Source of the DNA: Flavobacteriaceae bacterium
GTDB lineage: Bacteria; Bacteroidota; Bacteroidia; Flavobacteriales; Flavobacteriaceae
Assembly: GCA_029252265.1 (NCBI GenBank)
Contig: JAQXBT010000019.1
Location: 1-45,158, forward strand
DNA: 45,158 nucleotides
Direction of reading: 5' to 3'
Shown: in pieces, positions 37,198-45,158 of the stretch
Layout of the letters: the number at the start of each line of letters is the position of its first letter
Numbering within the stretch: position 1 is the stretch's first letter
Translations under genes and position numbers: made by a program
Notes under the pieces: model-generated
What the model saw: only the letters and a program-made list of their open reading frames with translations
The model's database searches: none
Told to the model about the DNA's origin: nothing

Positions 37198-37214
37198 AAA
37201 AAATTATAACTTTG
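37186..37214 (+). promoter_or_regulatory. Promoter of the HU-CCDC81/SPOR gene
   Basis: TTG (37186-37188), 18 bp, TAACTTTG (37207-37214), a full consensus. The ATG follows only 4 bp after the -7 element, so the transcript should begin at or next to the start codon (leaderless). Confidence 0.7.
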
Positions 37215-37218
37215 GTTT

Positions 37219-38157
37219 ATGCAATTAAATCAGTACATAAGCGATTTACTTTACCGTTATGAATGTGTAACACTTCCAAATTTTGGAGCCTTTTTATCGC
37301 ATCCTGTTTCGGCAAAAATTAATGAAGCCACCAATGATTTTTATCCGCCACAAAAACGGTTGTCATTTAATGCACAGCTGCAATCTAACGATGGTCTTTT
37401 AGCCTCCTACATTTCAGATGTTGAAAACATTCCATACGAAGCAGCGACTCGCAAAATTGAAACACAAGTTTCACAACTTAAATCGAGTTTAGAAAATGGG
37501 GAAACCATTGAATTCAAAAACATTGGCGAATTAACCACTTCTAAAGAAGGAAAAGTGATGTTTGCTCCGGCGGATACACTTAATTACTTGACTGAATCTT
37601 TTGGGTTGGCTGGTTTTGTATCGCCCTCAATTGAACGACAAGCACATCAAGCAATTGTTGAAAAATTAGAAGCCACTGGTGCTATCGCCTTGTCTCCAAA
37701 GCGATCTAAATCCAGTCAATACATGAAATATGCCGCTATTGCGGTACTTGCCCTTGGATTGAGTGGTTCAATTGGATCTAATTTGTACCTGACTCAAATT
37801 GAGCGTCAAAATAATTTAGCTATTGATACCGCGACTGCAACTTTAGACAACAAAATACAAGAAGCAACCTTTGTCATTGAAAACCCATTGCCTGCTGTCA
37901 TGGTTAATTTAAAAAAACAACATGGAGATTTTCACGTTGTTGCAGGTGCTTTTAGAATTGAAGCCAACTGTAATAAAAAATTAAGCCAGCTAAAAGCGTT
38001 AGGTTTTAATGCGCGAAAAATCGGGAAAAATAGATTTGGACTACACCAAGTTGTTTACGAAAGTTTCGAAACTCGAAAAGAAGCAGAAAAAGCTCTTTTT
38101 AAAATCAGAAAAGCACAGGATCGTGCGGCATGGATGTTGATCAAAAATATTCCGTAA
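37219..38157 (+). CDS. HU-CCDC81-like and SPOR-domain membrane protein
   Basis: 312 residues with a modular layout. Residues 1 to about 130 are a double HU-like CCDC81 domain (YISDLLYRYECVTLPNFGAFL, then YEAATRKIE, GETIEFKNIGEL). One TM helix follows at about 169-192, and a SPOR domain closes the protein (about 235-308, DFHVVAGAFRIEANCNKKLSQLKALGF). SPOR binds denuded peptidoglycan at division sites, so the HU part would face the cytoplasm and may bind DNA or protein. Linking the chromosome and the cell wall is an attractive but unproven idea. Its predicted transcript is leaderless. Confidence 0.87.
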   Translation: MQLNQYISDLLYRYECVTLPNFGAFLSHPVSAKINEATNDFYPPQKRLSFNAQLQSNDGLLASYISDVENIPYEAATRKIETQVSQLKSSLENGETIEFKNIGELTTSKEGKVMFAPADTLNYLTESFGLAGFVSPSIERQAHQAIVEKLEATGAIALSPKRSKSSQYMKYAAIAVLALGLSGSIGSNLYLTQIERQNNLAIDTATATLDNKIQEATFVIENPLPAVMVNLKKQHGDFHVVAGAFRIEANCNKKLSQLKALGFNARKIGKNRFGLHQVVYESFETRKEAEKALFKIRKAQDRAAWMLIKNIP

Positions 38158-38185
38158 TTCACTTCAATTTTTATCCTATCAACTT

Positions 38186-38203
38186 AGTACAGGTTTCTGT
38201 ACT
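38186..38203 (+). terminator. Hairpin after the HU-CCDC81/SPOR gene
   Basis: AGTACAG-GTTT-CTGTACT is a perfect 7-bp inverted repeat 28 bp after the stop, followed by a T-rich but interrupted tail. It is probably a terminator, or else a regulatory site for the next gene. Confidence 0.45.
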
Positions 38204-38230
38204 CTTTACTTCATTATACATTCTAAATTT

Positions 38231-38740
38231 ATGGAATCTAAACACCCTCAAGACTCAAAAACTACGATGACCGACTCGGTGCTCCCAAGTGAGACCAACG
38301 CCATTCACACCTTGTTTGGTGGTGAATTATTAGCGCGTATGGATCGTGCGGCGAGTATCGCTGCCCAACGTCATTCGGGAAAAATTGTAGTCACTGCATC
38401 GGTGAATCATGTGGCATTTAAACATCCTGTCCCTTTGGGAAGCATCGTTACTGTAGAGGCTAAAGTATCTCGCGCTTTTAAAAGTTCAATGGAAGTTTAT
38501 ATTGATGTTTGGGTCGACAATAAGGTCTCTAAAGGGGCTATTAAAGTTAACGAAGCCATTTACACTTTTGTGGCCGTGGACAAGACTGGGGCTCCTGTAG
38601 TCATTCCTCAATTAGTACCTCAAACAGATGAAGAGATTAAACGGTTTGAAGGTGCCTTGCGTCGCAAACAATTAAGTTTAGTATTGGCTGGAAAAATGAA
38701 GGCTCAAGATGCTACGGAACTAAAAGCGCTTTTTGATTAA
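38231..38740 (+). CDS. Acyl-CoA thioesterase (hotdog fold)
   Basis: 169 residues of the YciA/BACH-type acyl-CoA thioesterase family. The N-terminal NAIHTLFGGELLARMDRAASIAAQRH is the family's helix region with the catalytic-site aspartate (D38), followed by ASVNHVAFKHPVPLGSIV and a C-terminal helical tail (ALRRKQLSLVLAGKM). It hydrolyses acyl-CoA to free acid and CoA; chain length unknown. It ends 3 bp before the stop of the EnvC-like gene on the other strand. Confidence 0.9.
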   Translation: MESKHPQDSKTTMTDSVLPSETNAIHTLFGGELLARMDRAASIAAQRHSGKIVVTASVNHVAFKHPVPLGSIVTVEAKVSRAFKSSMEVYIDVWVDNKVSKGAIKVNEAIYTFVAVDKTGAPVVIPQLVPQTDEEIKRFEGALRRKQLSLVLAGKMKAQDATELKALFD

Positions 38741-38743
38741 TCT

Positions 38744-39973
38744 TTACAATCGATAGATCCAGGTCGAAGGGTCTTGTGTAGAGCTGTCTTTATAAATTCC
38801 AAAACTTAGAATCGACTCGCCAGATGCTTTGTTGGTAATGACTTCGCCGATCGCTTGTTTTGTAGTCACGGTATCGCCTTTATTAACATAAAACTTAGAG
38901 AGGTTTTTGTAAATTGTGATATAATTTCCATGCCGAATCATGATGGTATTGTTCCCGTTTTTAGGCGTCATAATCCCTTGTACCACCCCTTCGAAAACAG
39001 CCCGAACTTGCCCCCCTTTGCTCGTGGCAATACGAACACCGTTACTTTTAATTGTTAACGACGGATCGATTGGAGACGGATTGTTTCCATACCGCAACTT
39101 CACAACACCTTTAGTAACTGGCCATGGAAGTTTTCCTTTGTTGGATGTGAAATTAGCTGCCAAAACTTTCTGTTCTGGAGTTAATGAAAACACTTTACGA
39201 GTTGTTGATTTTCCAGCTTTCTTATTCGAAGCAGCAATTGCAGCCTGGATAATCTTTTTGATTTCTTTATCAATCTTATTCGATTCGCGTTGTTTGGTTT
39301 TTATTTGAGTCGTAAACTGCGATAAATTATTTTTAATTTCTTTTATCAAAGATTCTTGTTGAACACGTTCTTTGTCTAAAATAGATTTTGCTGTTTTATT
39401 GGCATCAATTAGCGCCTGCTTGTTCTTTTTTTGAATCACCAACGCACTGTTTAACTGTTGCATTTTGGTCGTTTCTATTTTAATAAGTTCAGCTTGCAGC
39501 TTTTGATAATTTGCATATTGCTTAATATATTGCAGACGCTTATAGGCTTGTTGAAAATTAGTGGACGACAGTAAAAACATGAGCTTACTCTGGTCCGCTC
39601 GGCTCTTGTAAGACTTTACAATCATCTTCGCATAATCCGCTTTCAATGCTTTGAGCTTGATTCTTAGTTTTGAAATTTTGGTTTGATTGCTATTAATTTC
39701 ACGCGTTAAAAGATTGGTTTGTTGATTGGTAATTCCAATGAGATTTTTTCTGACTTGAATCTTAAAATTCAAATCTTCCACAACGGATATAACCGACTTT
39801 TGTTCTTTTTTCCCTTCAAACAGCAAGCTTCCTATTTGTTTTATTTCGCGTTGTAATTCACGGCGACGTTCCTCCAATTCCTGCTGCTTCTTACTTTGAG
39901 AAAAGCTGCTTATATGCAACATTAACATCAAAAGGAGTATACCAAAGGTGAAACGAGAGTTGCTTAATTTCAT
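38744..39973 (-). CDS. EnvC-like murein hydrolase activator (coiled coil plus degenerate M23 domain)
   Basis: 409 residues: signal peptide (MLHISSFSQ), a long coiled coil (KKQQELEERRRELQREIKQIG, and a second block near 170-240), and a C-terminal LytM/M23 domain. The zinc ligands of active M23 peptidases are missing: NGVRIAT replaces the usual G-x-D, IYKNLS replaces YxHL, and ILSFGIYK replaces HLHFE. This is the EnvC pattern, in which the domain activates an amidase rather than cutting peptidoglycan. Cognate amidase not in the window. It overlaps the DUF4292 gene by 3 bp and is the last gene of the operon. Confidence 0.9.
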   Translation of the reverse strand: MKLSNSRFTFGILLLMLMLHISSFSQSKKQQELEERRRELQREIKQIGSLLFEGKKEQKSVISVVEDLNFKIQVRKNLIGITNQQTNLLTREINSNQTKISKLRIKLKALKADYAKMIVKSYKSRADQSKLMFLLSSTNFQQAYKRLQYIKQYANYQKLQAELIKIETTKMQQLNSALVIQKKNKQALIDANKTAKSILDKERVQQESLIKEIKNNLSQFTTQIKTKQRESNKIDKEIKKIIQAAIAASNKKAGKSTTRKVFSLTPEQKVLAANFTSNKGKLPWPVTKGVVKLRYGNNPSPIDPSLTIKSNGVRIATSKGGQVRAVFEGVVQGIMTPKNGNNTIMIRHGNYITIYKNLSKFYVNKGDTVTTKQAIGEVITNKASGESILSFGIYKDSSTQDPSTWIYRL

Positions 39974-40737
39974 TTTAATTCAATTGCTTTAAACCCTTTT
40001 GGAATGCTAAAAGGAAATCGTATTGGTTGATCCAAATTTACGGATTTTAAATTCAAATTTAATGTGGTTAATTCATTCGCATTGATGGCTGTAATGATCA
40101 TATTTTCAGGAAGCACTAATCCGGTTACTTTCTGATAGGATTGATACTTGATTTTTAGAGTGTTTTGCTTCAGTGATTGAGAGATTTCCTGAGCGTCTAA
40201 CTTAAAGCTGGTTGGATTGATTAAATATAAAAGATCAAAAAGAGCATTGGATCGCTTGGGAATTAATTGATACGAACTAGGATGATCGATTTTTTTGAAT
40301 CCGCTTGATTTTAAATTAAAAAGAGCTTCCCCTAATAATAAGTTTTGTAGGTTTTCAAATTGAAGATCCGTCCCTAAAAACTTATTAATTAGAGCGTAAT
40401 CTCCATCAAAATAGGTGTTGTCTAACTTGTTGTAAAAACGCACCCGATCAGGCGTAATTTTAACTCGTACCATATTCAAAAAGGCATTTACCCAAATGGT
40501 GTTGTCATAACCCATTCGAAGCGTTAAAGTGTGTGATTCAGAACGGTCGCCACGTATGAGCTCTACTTTAAGTCGCCCCTGGAGGGTGTTAAATTTAGAT
40601 TGAAATTCAGCGTAGTTTTTAACGATCTGCTTCACGGACATCTTGGCGTCGAAAGATTCGGAAGCACGAACATTTTGAACACTTTTACATCCTAAAAAAA
40701 GAAGACTGATAACGAGGCTAAGTATGAGTTTTTTCAT
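39970..40737 (-). CDS. DUF4292 lipoprotein
   Basis: 255 residues with a lipobox (LLFLGC) and a LolA/LolB-like beta-rich body, the DUF4292 family common in Bacteroidota. The context (TPR protein upstream, EnvC-like downstream, 4-bp overlaps on both sides) points to envelope assembly. A role in lipoprotein handling has been proposed only from fold similarity. Family call is good, function unknown. Confidence 0.82.
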   Translation of the reverse strand: MKKLILSLVISLLFLGCKSVQNVRASESFDAKMSVKQIVKNYAEFQSKFNTLQGRLKVELIRGDRSESHTLTLRMGYDNTIWVNAFLNMVRVKITPDRVRFYNKLDNTYFDGDYALINKFLGTDLQFENLQNLLLGEALFNLKSSGFKKIDHPSSYQLIPKRSNALFDLLYLINPTSFKLDAQEISQSLKQNTLKIKYQSYQKVTGLVLPENMIITAINANELTTLNLNLKSVNLDQPIRFPFSIPKGFKAIELK

Positions 40738-42092
40738 GGTTTTTGTTCTAATAAGGTGGCTTTTTTAGTAAACGCTTTGGACTCTTGAATATTATCTTTT
40801 AGCAAGTAAGCACTGCTAAGCTGTTTGTAAAAATCGATTTGAAGTGTTTTGTTATCAATTACGAAGTCTAAGCCCATTGATAAAAATTCAATGGCGACAT
40901 CAAGCTTGTTTAAGTGCTTATTGGCGGTACCGTTGACTAAGTATAAAAGAGGTTGTGTGGGGTATAACTCAAGTTGATTATTAGTAAATTCGGCAGCCTT
41001 TTCAAATTGATTTGTTTCTAAATATAAGAACGCAACATTTTTAATAATTTTAAAATTAGCAGGATCAAACTTCAATGCTTTAGTGTAGTATGGCAGTGCT
41101 TTTGAATATGCTTTTTGATTGTAATAATAATCCCCCCACTCTACGTCAGAACGGCTGGGAGTCGTTTCAGCCACTGTGTTTGTGACCTCTAATAACGCGG
41201 ATTTATATTCTGGAAACTGGACAACAAAACTCATAAAATCATTCAGAACTTTTACTTTGATGTCCGAGGAAACGACTGTGCTCGTTGTCACAATTTTCAT
41301 GGACTCAATAGCCTTTTCATAAGCCTTGTCATCTAAATAAAACTTATATAAAGCTACGTGCACCAAATGAGATTTTGGATGATATTTCAGAAATGCTTGT
41401 GCCGTTTCAAACGCTTCTTTTTTTTGATTTAATTGGCTATAGGCATACACTAAATTTAAAAAATTAGTAGGCAGCTCAGGTGCTTCCAATAAGCGGCGTT
41501 TAAGGTCCGTAATTCGGTGGTCATTATTGCCACTTTGGTCATATACTTCATTACGAATACGATCTCTTAAAGCATCGTATCCAAGGGTGGCATCCAAGTC
41601 ATCAAGAACCATTAAGGCTTCGCTATATCGCTTCGCGTTTAGGTATAGATTTGCCAAATCTTGTTTATAATTGGGGTGTCTGGAAAGCAAAGGTTCAACG
41701 GCTAAAATGGCCGCTTCATAGCGATTTTGATCCACGTATAAATGATATAAACTTTCTTTGTACCAAAAATTAGCTTCATCTAACGAAATGGCTTTTTGAA
41801 AATTAAATTCGGCCGAGTCCAATTGCTTTTGATTGAAGTAATTAATTCCTAACTCATGAAAAATAACAGATTCCAATGGGCGTAATGCCTTACAACTTTC
41901 TAATTCTTCGATGGCTTTTGAATAATTCTCAAGCGTTTTTTGTTTTATTGCTTCGTAAAAATGAGTTTGAAATTTAACATGCGTTGAATCATTCGAAACC
42001 AATCCAAAAGCATCAGTTTCAACTTGCGCTTGTCCGCAAATCGAACTGATAAGAAAGCAAATAATCACAAAATGGAATGGTTCTTTTTTCAT
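40734..42092 (-). CDS. Exported TPR-repeat protein
   Basis: 452 residues with a signal peptide (FLISSICGQAQ) followed by a string of helical repeats. Clear TPR units include VIFHELGINYFNQKQLDSAEFN and SDVEWGDYYYNQKAYSKALPYY. It probably serves as a periplasmic or outer-membrane scaffold for protein contacts. Its start shares one base with the dut stop, and its stop overlaps the DUF4292 start by 4 bp, so it lies in the tight envelope operon. Confidence 0.83.
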   Translation of the reverse strand: MKKEPFHFVIICFLISSICGQAQVETDAFGLVSNDSTHVKFQTHFYEAIKQKTLENYSKAIEELESCKALRPLESVIFHELGINYFNQKQLDSAEFNFQKAISLDEANFWYKESLYHLYVDQNRYEAAILAVEPLLSRHPNYKQDLANLYLNAKRYSEALMVLDDLDATLGYDALRDRIRNEVYDQSGNNDHRITDLKRRLLEAPELPTNFLNLVYAYSQLNQKKEAFETAQAFLKYHPKSHLVHVALYKFYLDDKAYEKAIESMKIVTTSTVVSSDIKVKVLNDFMSFVVQFPEYKSALLEVTNTVAETTPSRSDVEWGDYYYNQKAYSKALPYYTKALKFDPANFKIIKNVAFLYLETNQFEKAAEFTNNQLELYPTQPLLYLVNGTANKHLNKLDVAIEFLSMGLDFVIDNKTLQIDFYKQLSSAYLLKDNIQESKAFTKKATLLEQKP

Positions 42093-42523
42093 TATTTTCC
42101 AGTGCTACCAAAGCCGCCTTCCCCTCTAGAAGTTTTGTTGAGTTGCTCAACTTCATTCCATGCGGCTCGTTCGTGTTTTGCAATGACTAGTTGTGCGATC
42201 CGTTCTCCGTTTTCAATTTTAAAATCTGTATTAGACAGGTTCACTAAAATGACCCCTATTTCACCGCGATAATCCGCATCAACCGTGCCAGGACTGTTCA
42301 AAACGGTAAGGCCATGTTTGGCGGCCAAACCACTTCGCGGTCGAACCTGAGCTTCAAATCCAACTGGGAGTTCTATAAACAAACCGGTTTTAATGATTGA
42401 ACGGGCTAATGGTTTTAAAATAACGGCCTCCGAAATATTCGCTCTAAGGTCCATGCCAGCAGACGCTTTTGTTTCATATTCAGGAAGTTGATGACTTGAT
42501 TTATTGATAATGTTAATGGTCAT
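42092..42523 (-). CDS. dut: dUTP pyrophosphatase
   Basis: Hydrolyses dUTP to dUMP, keeping uracil out of DNA and feeding dTMP synthesis. 143 residues with all five trimeric-dUTPase motifs: ASAGMDLRA (20-28), RPRSG (61-65), [13 protein letters not shown] (79-91, with catalytic D82), GERIAQLVI (106-114) and [10 protein letters not shown] (133-142). It overlaps the flippase gene by 11 bp. Presence in an envelope operon is usual in flavobacteria. Confidence 0.97.
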   Translation of the reverse strand: MTINIINKSSHQLPEYETKASAGMDLRANISEAVILKPLARSIIKTGLFIELPVGFEAQVRPRSGLAAKHGLTVLNSPGTVDADYRGEIGVILVNLSNTDFKIENGERIAQLVIAKHERAAWNEVEQLNKTSRGEGGFGSTGK

Positions 42524-43985
42524 GAGAGGGTTTTAAAAATTGTTTAATCGTTGCTTTTTCATTCGTCCAAATAATCAATACTAGGGTTATAACCATCCCA
42601 GATCCTATTAAATACTGCGCTCTAAATTGATAAAATGAAAGCACTGATAAGGAAATAGCGAGCACTAAATACAGTCCTATTTTTTTTAGGTTGTACGGAA
42701 TTGGGTAGTGTTTTCGACCAAAATAATACGATAGTAAGGTCATTGAAAAATAGGCTACTAAGGTGGCTACAGCAGACGCCATATAACTGAACGATGGGAT
42801 AAAAATTAGGTTTATTAAAAGCGTAATTGCAGCGCCAACAACCGAGATATAGGCTCCAAACTTAGTGCGATCAGTGATTTTGTACCAAACGGATAAGTTG
42901 TGATATATACCAAGAAAAAGATACGCTAATAATAGTATTGGCACGACTTTCATGGCTTCCCAATAGGCTTCATTTGGAATGAGAATTAGTTTTAAAACAT
43001 CAATAAAAACAACCACAATTAGCAAAATAAGGGCGCCACAAATCACAAAAAATTCAAGGATTTTTGCATAGTTTTTGGTGGCATCTTTAGTTTTGGATTG
43101 ACTGAAAAAGAAAGGTTCAATTCCCAAACGATACGCCGTTGCAAACAGCATCATAAAAAGAGCTAATTTATAACAGGCCGAATACATACCAATGGACGTT
43201 TTGGCAATAGACTCTGGAAGTAATCGCTCTAACAACACCCGATCAAAAGTTTCATTAATGGAAAAAGCAATCCCTGCGACCAAGACTGGTAATGCATAGC
43301 TCAACATTTTTTTCCAAAGAATAGTATCAATCTTGTACTTGATTTTAAAGTAAAAAGGAAAAAGCAATATCAGAGTTATTCCACTCGCAATTAGATTGGC
43401 AATAAAGATATAATTCACTTCAAAATTGGGGATATAAATTGAATCCCAAATGCTGTTGTGTTCCGACAGTGATTTTAAATAAAGTAATAAAAAGAGATTT
43501 AGACCAAGGTTAACAATCACATTGGTAAGTTTAACAACGGTGTATTTAACAGGCTTCCCTTGTGCTCTCAAGAGGGCAAACGGAATAATGACCAAGGCAT
43601 CTAAAAACAAGGTCCAAATAACTAAGCCAACATAGTTGACATTGATGTGGGTAACTTCCGCTATCTGTTGCTGGAATACCAACCCAAGTCCTAAAAACCC
43701 TAAGGAGGTTGTTAAAATAGACATGGCAACAGTACTCAGAACTTTTGTTTGGTTCGAATTTTTATTGAAAAAACGAAAAAAAGCAGTTTCCATACCGTAA
43801 GCAATCACGACATTAAAGAGTACAAAATAAGAGTAAACTAGAGACACATCTCCATAATCCGATACGTTTTCAAGCACTGATTTATCCGTATGTAAACGCA
43901 CCAAAAGGAAACTTAACATGCGGGGAACCACTGTTGCCAAGCCGTAAATGAAAGTTTGTTTGTATAGTGTTTTTAGGACGCTCAA
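42513..43985 (-). CDS. Wzx-type lipid/oligosaccharide flippase (MOP superfamily)
   Basis: Polytopic protein of about 490 residues with 12-14 hydrophobic segments, of the polysaccharide biosynthesis flippase group. It moves lipid-linked sugars across the inner membrane. I place the start at TTG 43985 ([23 protein letters not shown]), which matches the usual start of close flavobacterial homologues; an in-frame ATG at 44015 would add 10 residues. A basic loop ([10 protein letters not shown]-like, here [11 protein letters not shown]) and the GMETAFFRF stretch are typical. Sugar substrate unknown. Confidence 0.85.
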   Translation of the reverse strand: MSVLKTLYKQTFIYGLATVVPRMLSFLLVRLHTDKSVLENVSDYGDVSLVYSYFVLFNVVIAYGMETAFFRFFNKNSNQTKVLSTVAMSILTTSLGFLGLGLVFQQQIAEVTHINVNYVGLVIWTLFLDALVIIPFALLRAQGKPVKYTVVKLTNVIVNLGLNLFLLLYLKSLSEHNSIWDSIYIPNFEVNYIFIANLIASGITLILLFPFYFKIKYKIDTILWKKMLSYALPVLVAGIAFSINETFDRVLLERLLPESIAKTSIGMYSACYKLALFMMLFATAYRLGIEPFFFSQSKTKDATKNYAKILEFFVICGALILLIVVVFIDVLKLILIPNEAYWEAMKVVPILLLAYLFLGIYHNLSVWYKITDRTKFGAYISVVGAAITLLINLIFIPSFSYMASAVATLVAYFSMTLLSYYFGRKHYPIPYNLKKIGLYLVLAISLSVLSFYQFRAQYLIGSGMVITLVLIIWTNEKATIKQFLKPSHDH

Positions 43986-44043
43986 ATGAATCTCTTTTAT
44001 CCTATAAAAATACACATTTTAACGAACAAACTATAATTGAAGT

Positions 44044-44550
44044 TTATTGCTTTTGGGGGCGCGCCGAAGGGTAGGCAATCTCTCGAAGACTTTTAAGGTT
44101 TAGAACTTTATAGTAGAGCCGTTTGTCATTGACTCTATAGCTAATCACACACTGGTTATTTACCAACTTAAAGGGAGATTGGTCTGTTTTTGATGGCAAT
44201 GTATTGCCGTATTCTTCGTGTGGGTTGGAGCTCATATTAAGTTTTTTTGGATGTGCCCTTGAATATTTGAAGCGTCCAATAAGCAATTGATCTCTTTTAA
44301 AGACCGCAGATTTTTCACCCCTAAAATGAATGCTATCAACCTTCACGCTACCAAGATCCTCTTTTAAAGGTAAAAACACATTGACTCCAGAACCTGCACT
44401 TTCAATCCCTCCAACCCATGCGTTGTAATACGGTTCAACTAATTCGAATGGGGCGGTTGATTGAAACTCTAAAATCGGTTTTTTCGAGGTTTTACAACTG
44501 AAAATACTTAAAAATATAATTCCTAAAATAAGACGTTGATTTTGCTTCAT
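44044..44550 (-). CDS. Lipoprotein of unknown function
   Basis: 168 residues with a good lipobox (MKQNQRLILGIIFLSIFSC, lipidated C19). The mature part begins KTSKKPILEFQSTAPFELVEPYYNAWVGGIESAGSG and has no motif I recognise. It precedes the flippase gene by 58 bp (28 bp from the alternative ATG) and may be its first cotranscribed partner. Its genuine start and reading frame are clear; function cannot be said. Confidence 0.75.
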   Translation of the reverse strand: MKQNQRLILGIIFLSIFSCKTSKKPILEFQSTAPFELVEPYYNAWVGGIESAGSGVNVFLPLKEDLGSVKVDSIHFRGEKSAVFKRDQLLIGRFKYSRAHPKKLNMSSNPHEEYGNTLPSKTDQSPFKLVNNQCVISYRVNDKRLYYKVLNLKSLREIAYPSARPQKQ

Positions 44551-44590
44551 TTGGGGTTGTGTTTTATATTAGTATAAATTTACGTATTTT

Positions 44591-45158
44591 TTAATTGAGT
44601 TTAAAATTAAAGCCTAAAAATACAGCAATACCTGCAGAAGAGGATTCGTTGATAGTGATGTTTTGAGCATTGAAATATGGCAAATGGAGCTGTAAATGTA
44701 ACTTGTTATTTAATTTATAATTAACTCCCGCACCCACGCTAAAAACAGTCAATGCGCTATTCTCAATAGCACCAAAATTTCGTGTCAAATCTTCAAAACC
44801 AAAACCGTAGCCCAATTGCCCAAAAAGAGTAAACTTTGGTTTATTGATGAAATAATATTGAACGGTTGGTACAAACCCATAAGAGCTGATGCTAACGCCA
44901 CTGTCATCCTTAAAAAGCACGTTGTTGAATGTGAAAAAACTGCCTTGAAAAGAAATTTTTTCGGAGACATGAAACTCTAAGCCTGCCTTGGCTATAATGC
45001 CAAAATCATGGTTGCCAGAATAGGTTGTTGGGAACGGAGAGGCCCAAGTGCATCGTCTGGGTTTCCACATGGGCCGTCGCTTGTCCAACCAGTTCCTGGG
45101 GGTGGAGTGTTACGCCAATAGCTGGCGGTATAATTGATTCCACTTAGTGACGCTTTTT
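44591..45158 (-). pseudogene. C-terminal part of an outer-membrane barrel, frameshifted, open at the window edge
   Basis: From the right edge a minus-strand frame reads GINYTASYWRNTPPPGTGWT and then DDALG, but is lost at a G run (plus strand CCC 45043-45045). The barrel continues in another frame as SPFPTTYSGNHDFGIIAKAG to FLGFNFKLN at 44591. One extra G in the run would join them. The downstream part has the alternating strands and C-terminal ending of an outer-membrane barrel. The only in-frame start near the break is TTG 45088, in a stretch with no barrel character, so I do not treat it as the real start. It may be a homopolymer error or a real mutation. Confidence 0.65.

Overview
The window looks like a piece of a Flavobacteriaceae (Bacteroidota) chromosome. 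The support is: a gliding gene (gldH), a protein with a type IX secretion (T9SS) C-terminal signal, atpD-atpC standing apart from other ATP synthase genes, DUF4292 and HU-CCDC81/SPOR proteins, almost no Shine-Dalgarno sequences, and several Bacteroidota-type promoters (TTG, about 20 bp, TAnnTTTG). The genus cannot be told from the window. No tRNA, rRNA, insertion sequence, prophage or CRISPR array was seen.

Layout. 1-2062: end of an outer-membrane protein gene, a terminator, then atpD-atpC. 2064-8196 (minus): crotonase and an NtrY-like sensor kinase, then, behind a terminator, an operon read AraC regulator > hemH > MATE transporter > hemJ. 8368-14119 (plus): hemA > hemC-hemD fusion > hemE > hemF > hemB, very tightly packed. 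Together the two divergent arms encode every step from glutamyl-tRNA to protoheme except hemL. 14204-19367 (plus): a frameshifted DM13 lipoprotein, an outer-membrane barrel, a serine hydrolase, a DEDD exonuclease and a double ABC ATPase. 19362-24799 (minus): scoA-scoB CoA transferase, and ricT > gldH > PBP1A. 24920-27969: trhO (minus), recA (plus), plsC (minus).

27970-32025 is the most disturbed part. A metzincin-type lipoprotein protease and a dead zinc-ribbon gene lie between two diverged copies of one 56-bp promoter segment, exactly 1,900 bp apart; the second copy drives trpS. Converging on trpS is dprA, broken by a 13-bp tandem duplication. 32079-37044 (minus) is a three-gene cell-surface operon: small T9SS-signal protein > barrel-OmpA protein > 1127-residue collagen-like/repeat adhesin. 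It shares an overlapping divergent promoter with an HU-CCDC81/SPOR protein gene (plus) that looks leaderless. 38231-38740 is a thioesterase. 38744-44550 (minus) is an envelope operon: lipoprotein > flippase > dut > TPR protein > DUF4292 lipoprotein > EnvC-like protein. The window ends in a frameshifted barrel gene.

No wholly new defence or mobile system was found. The best leads are the dprA duplication (possible competence switch), the duplicated and complementarily decayed plsC/trpS promoter, the surface operon with its overlapping promoter and attenuator-like leader, and the frameshift beside a near-perfect anti-SD complement in the DM13 gene. Three broken frames in one window also raise the possibility of sequence errors, which read mapping would settle.
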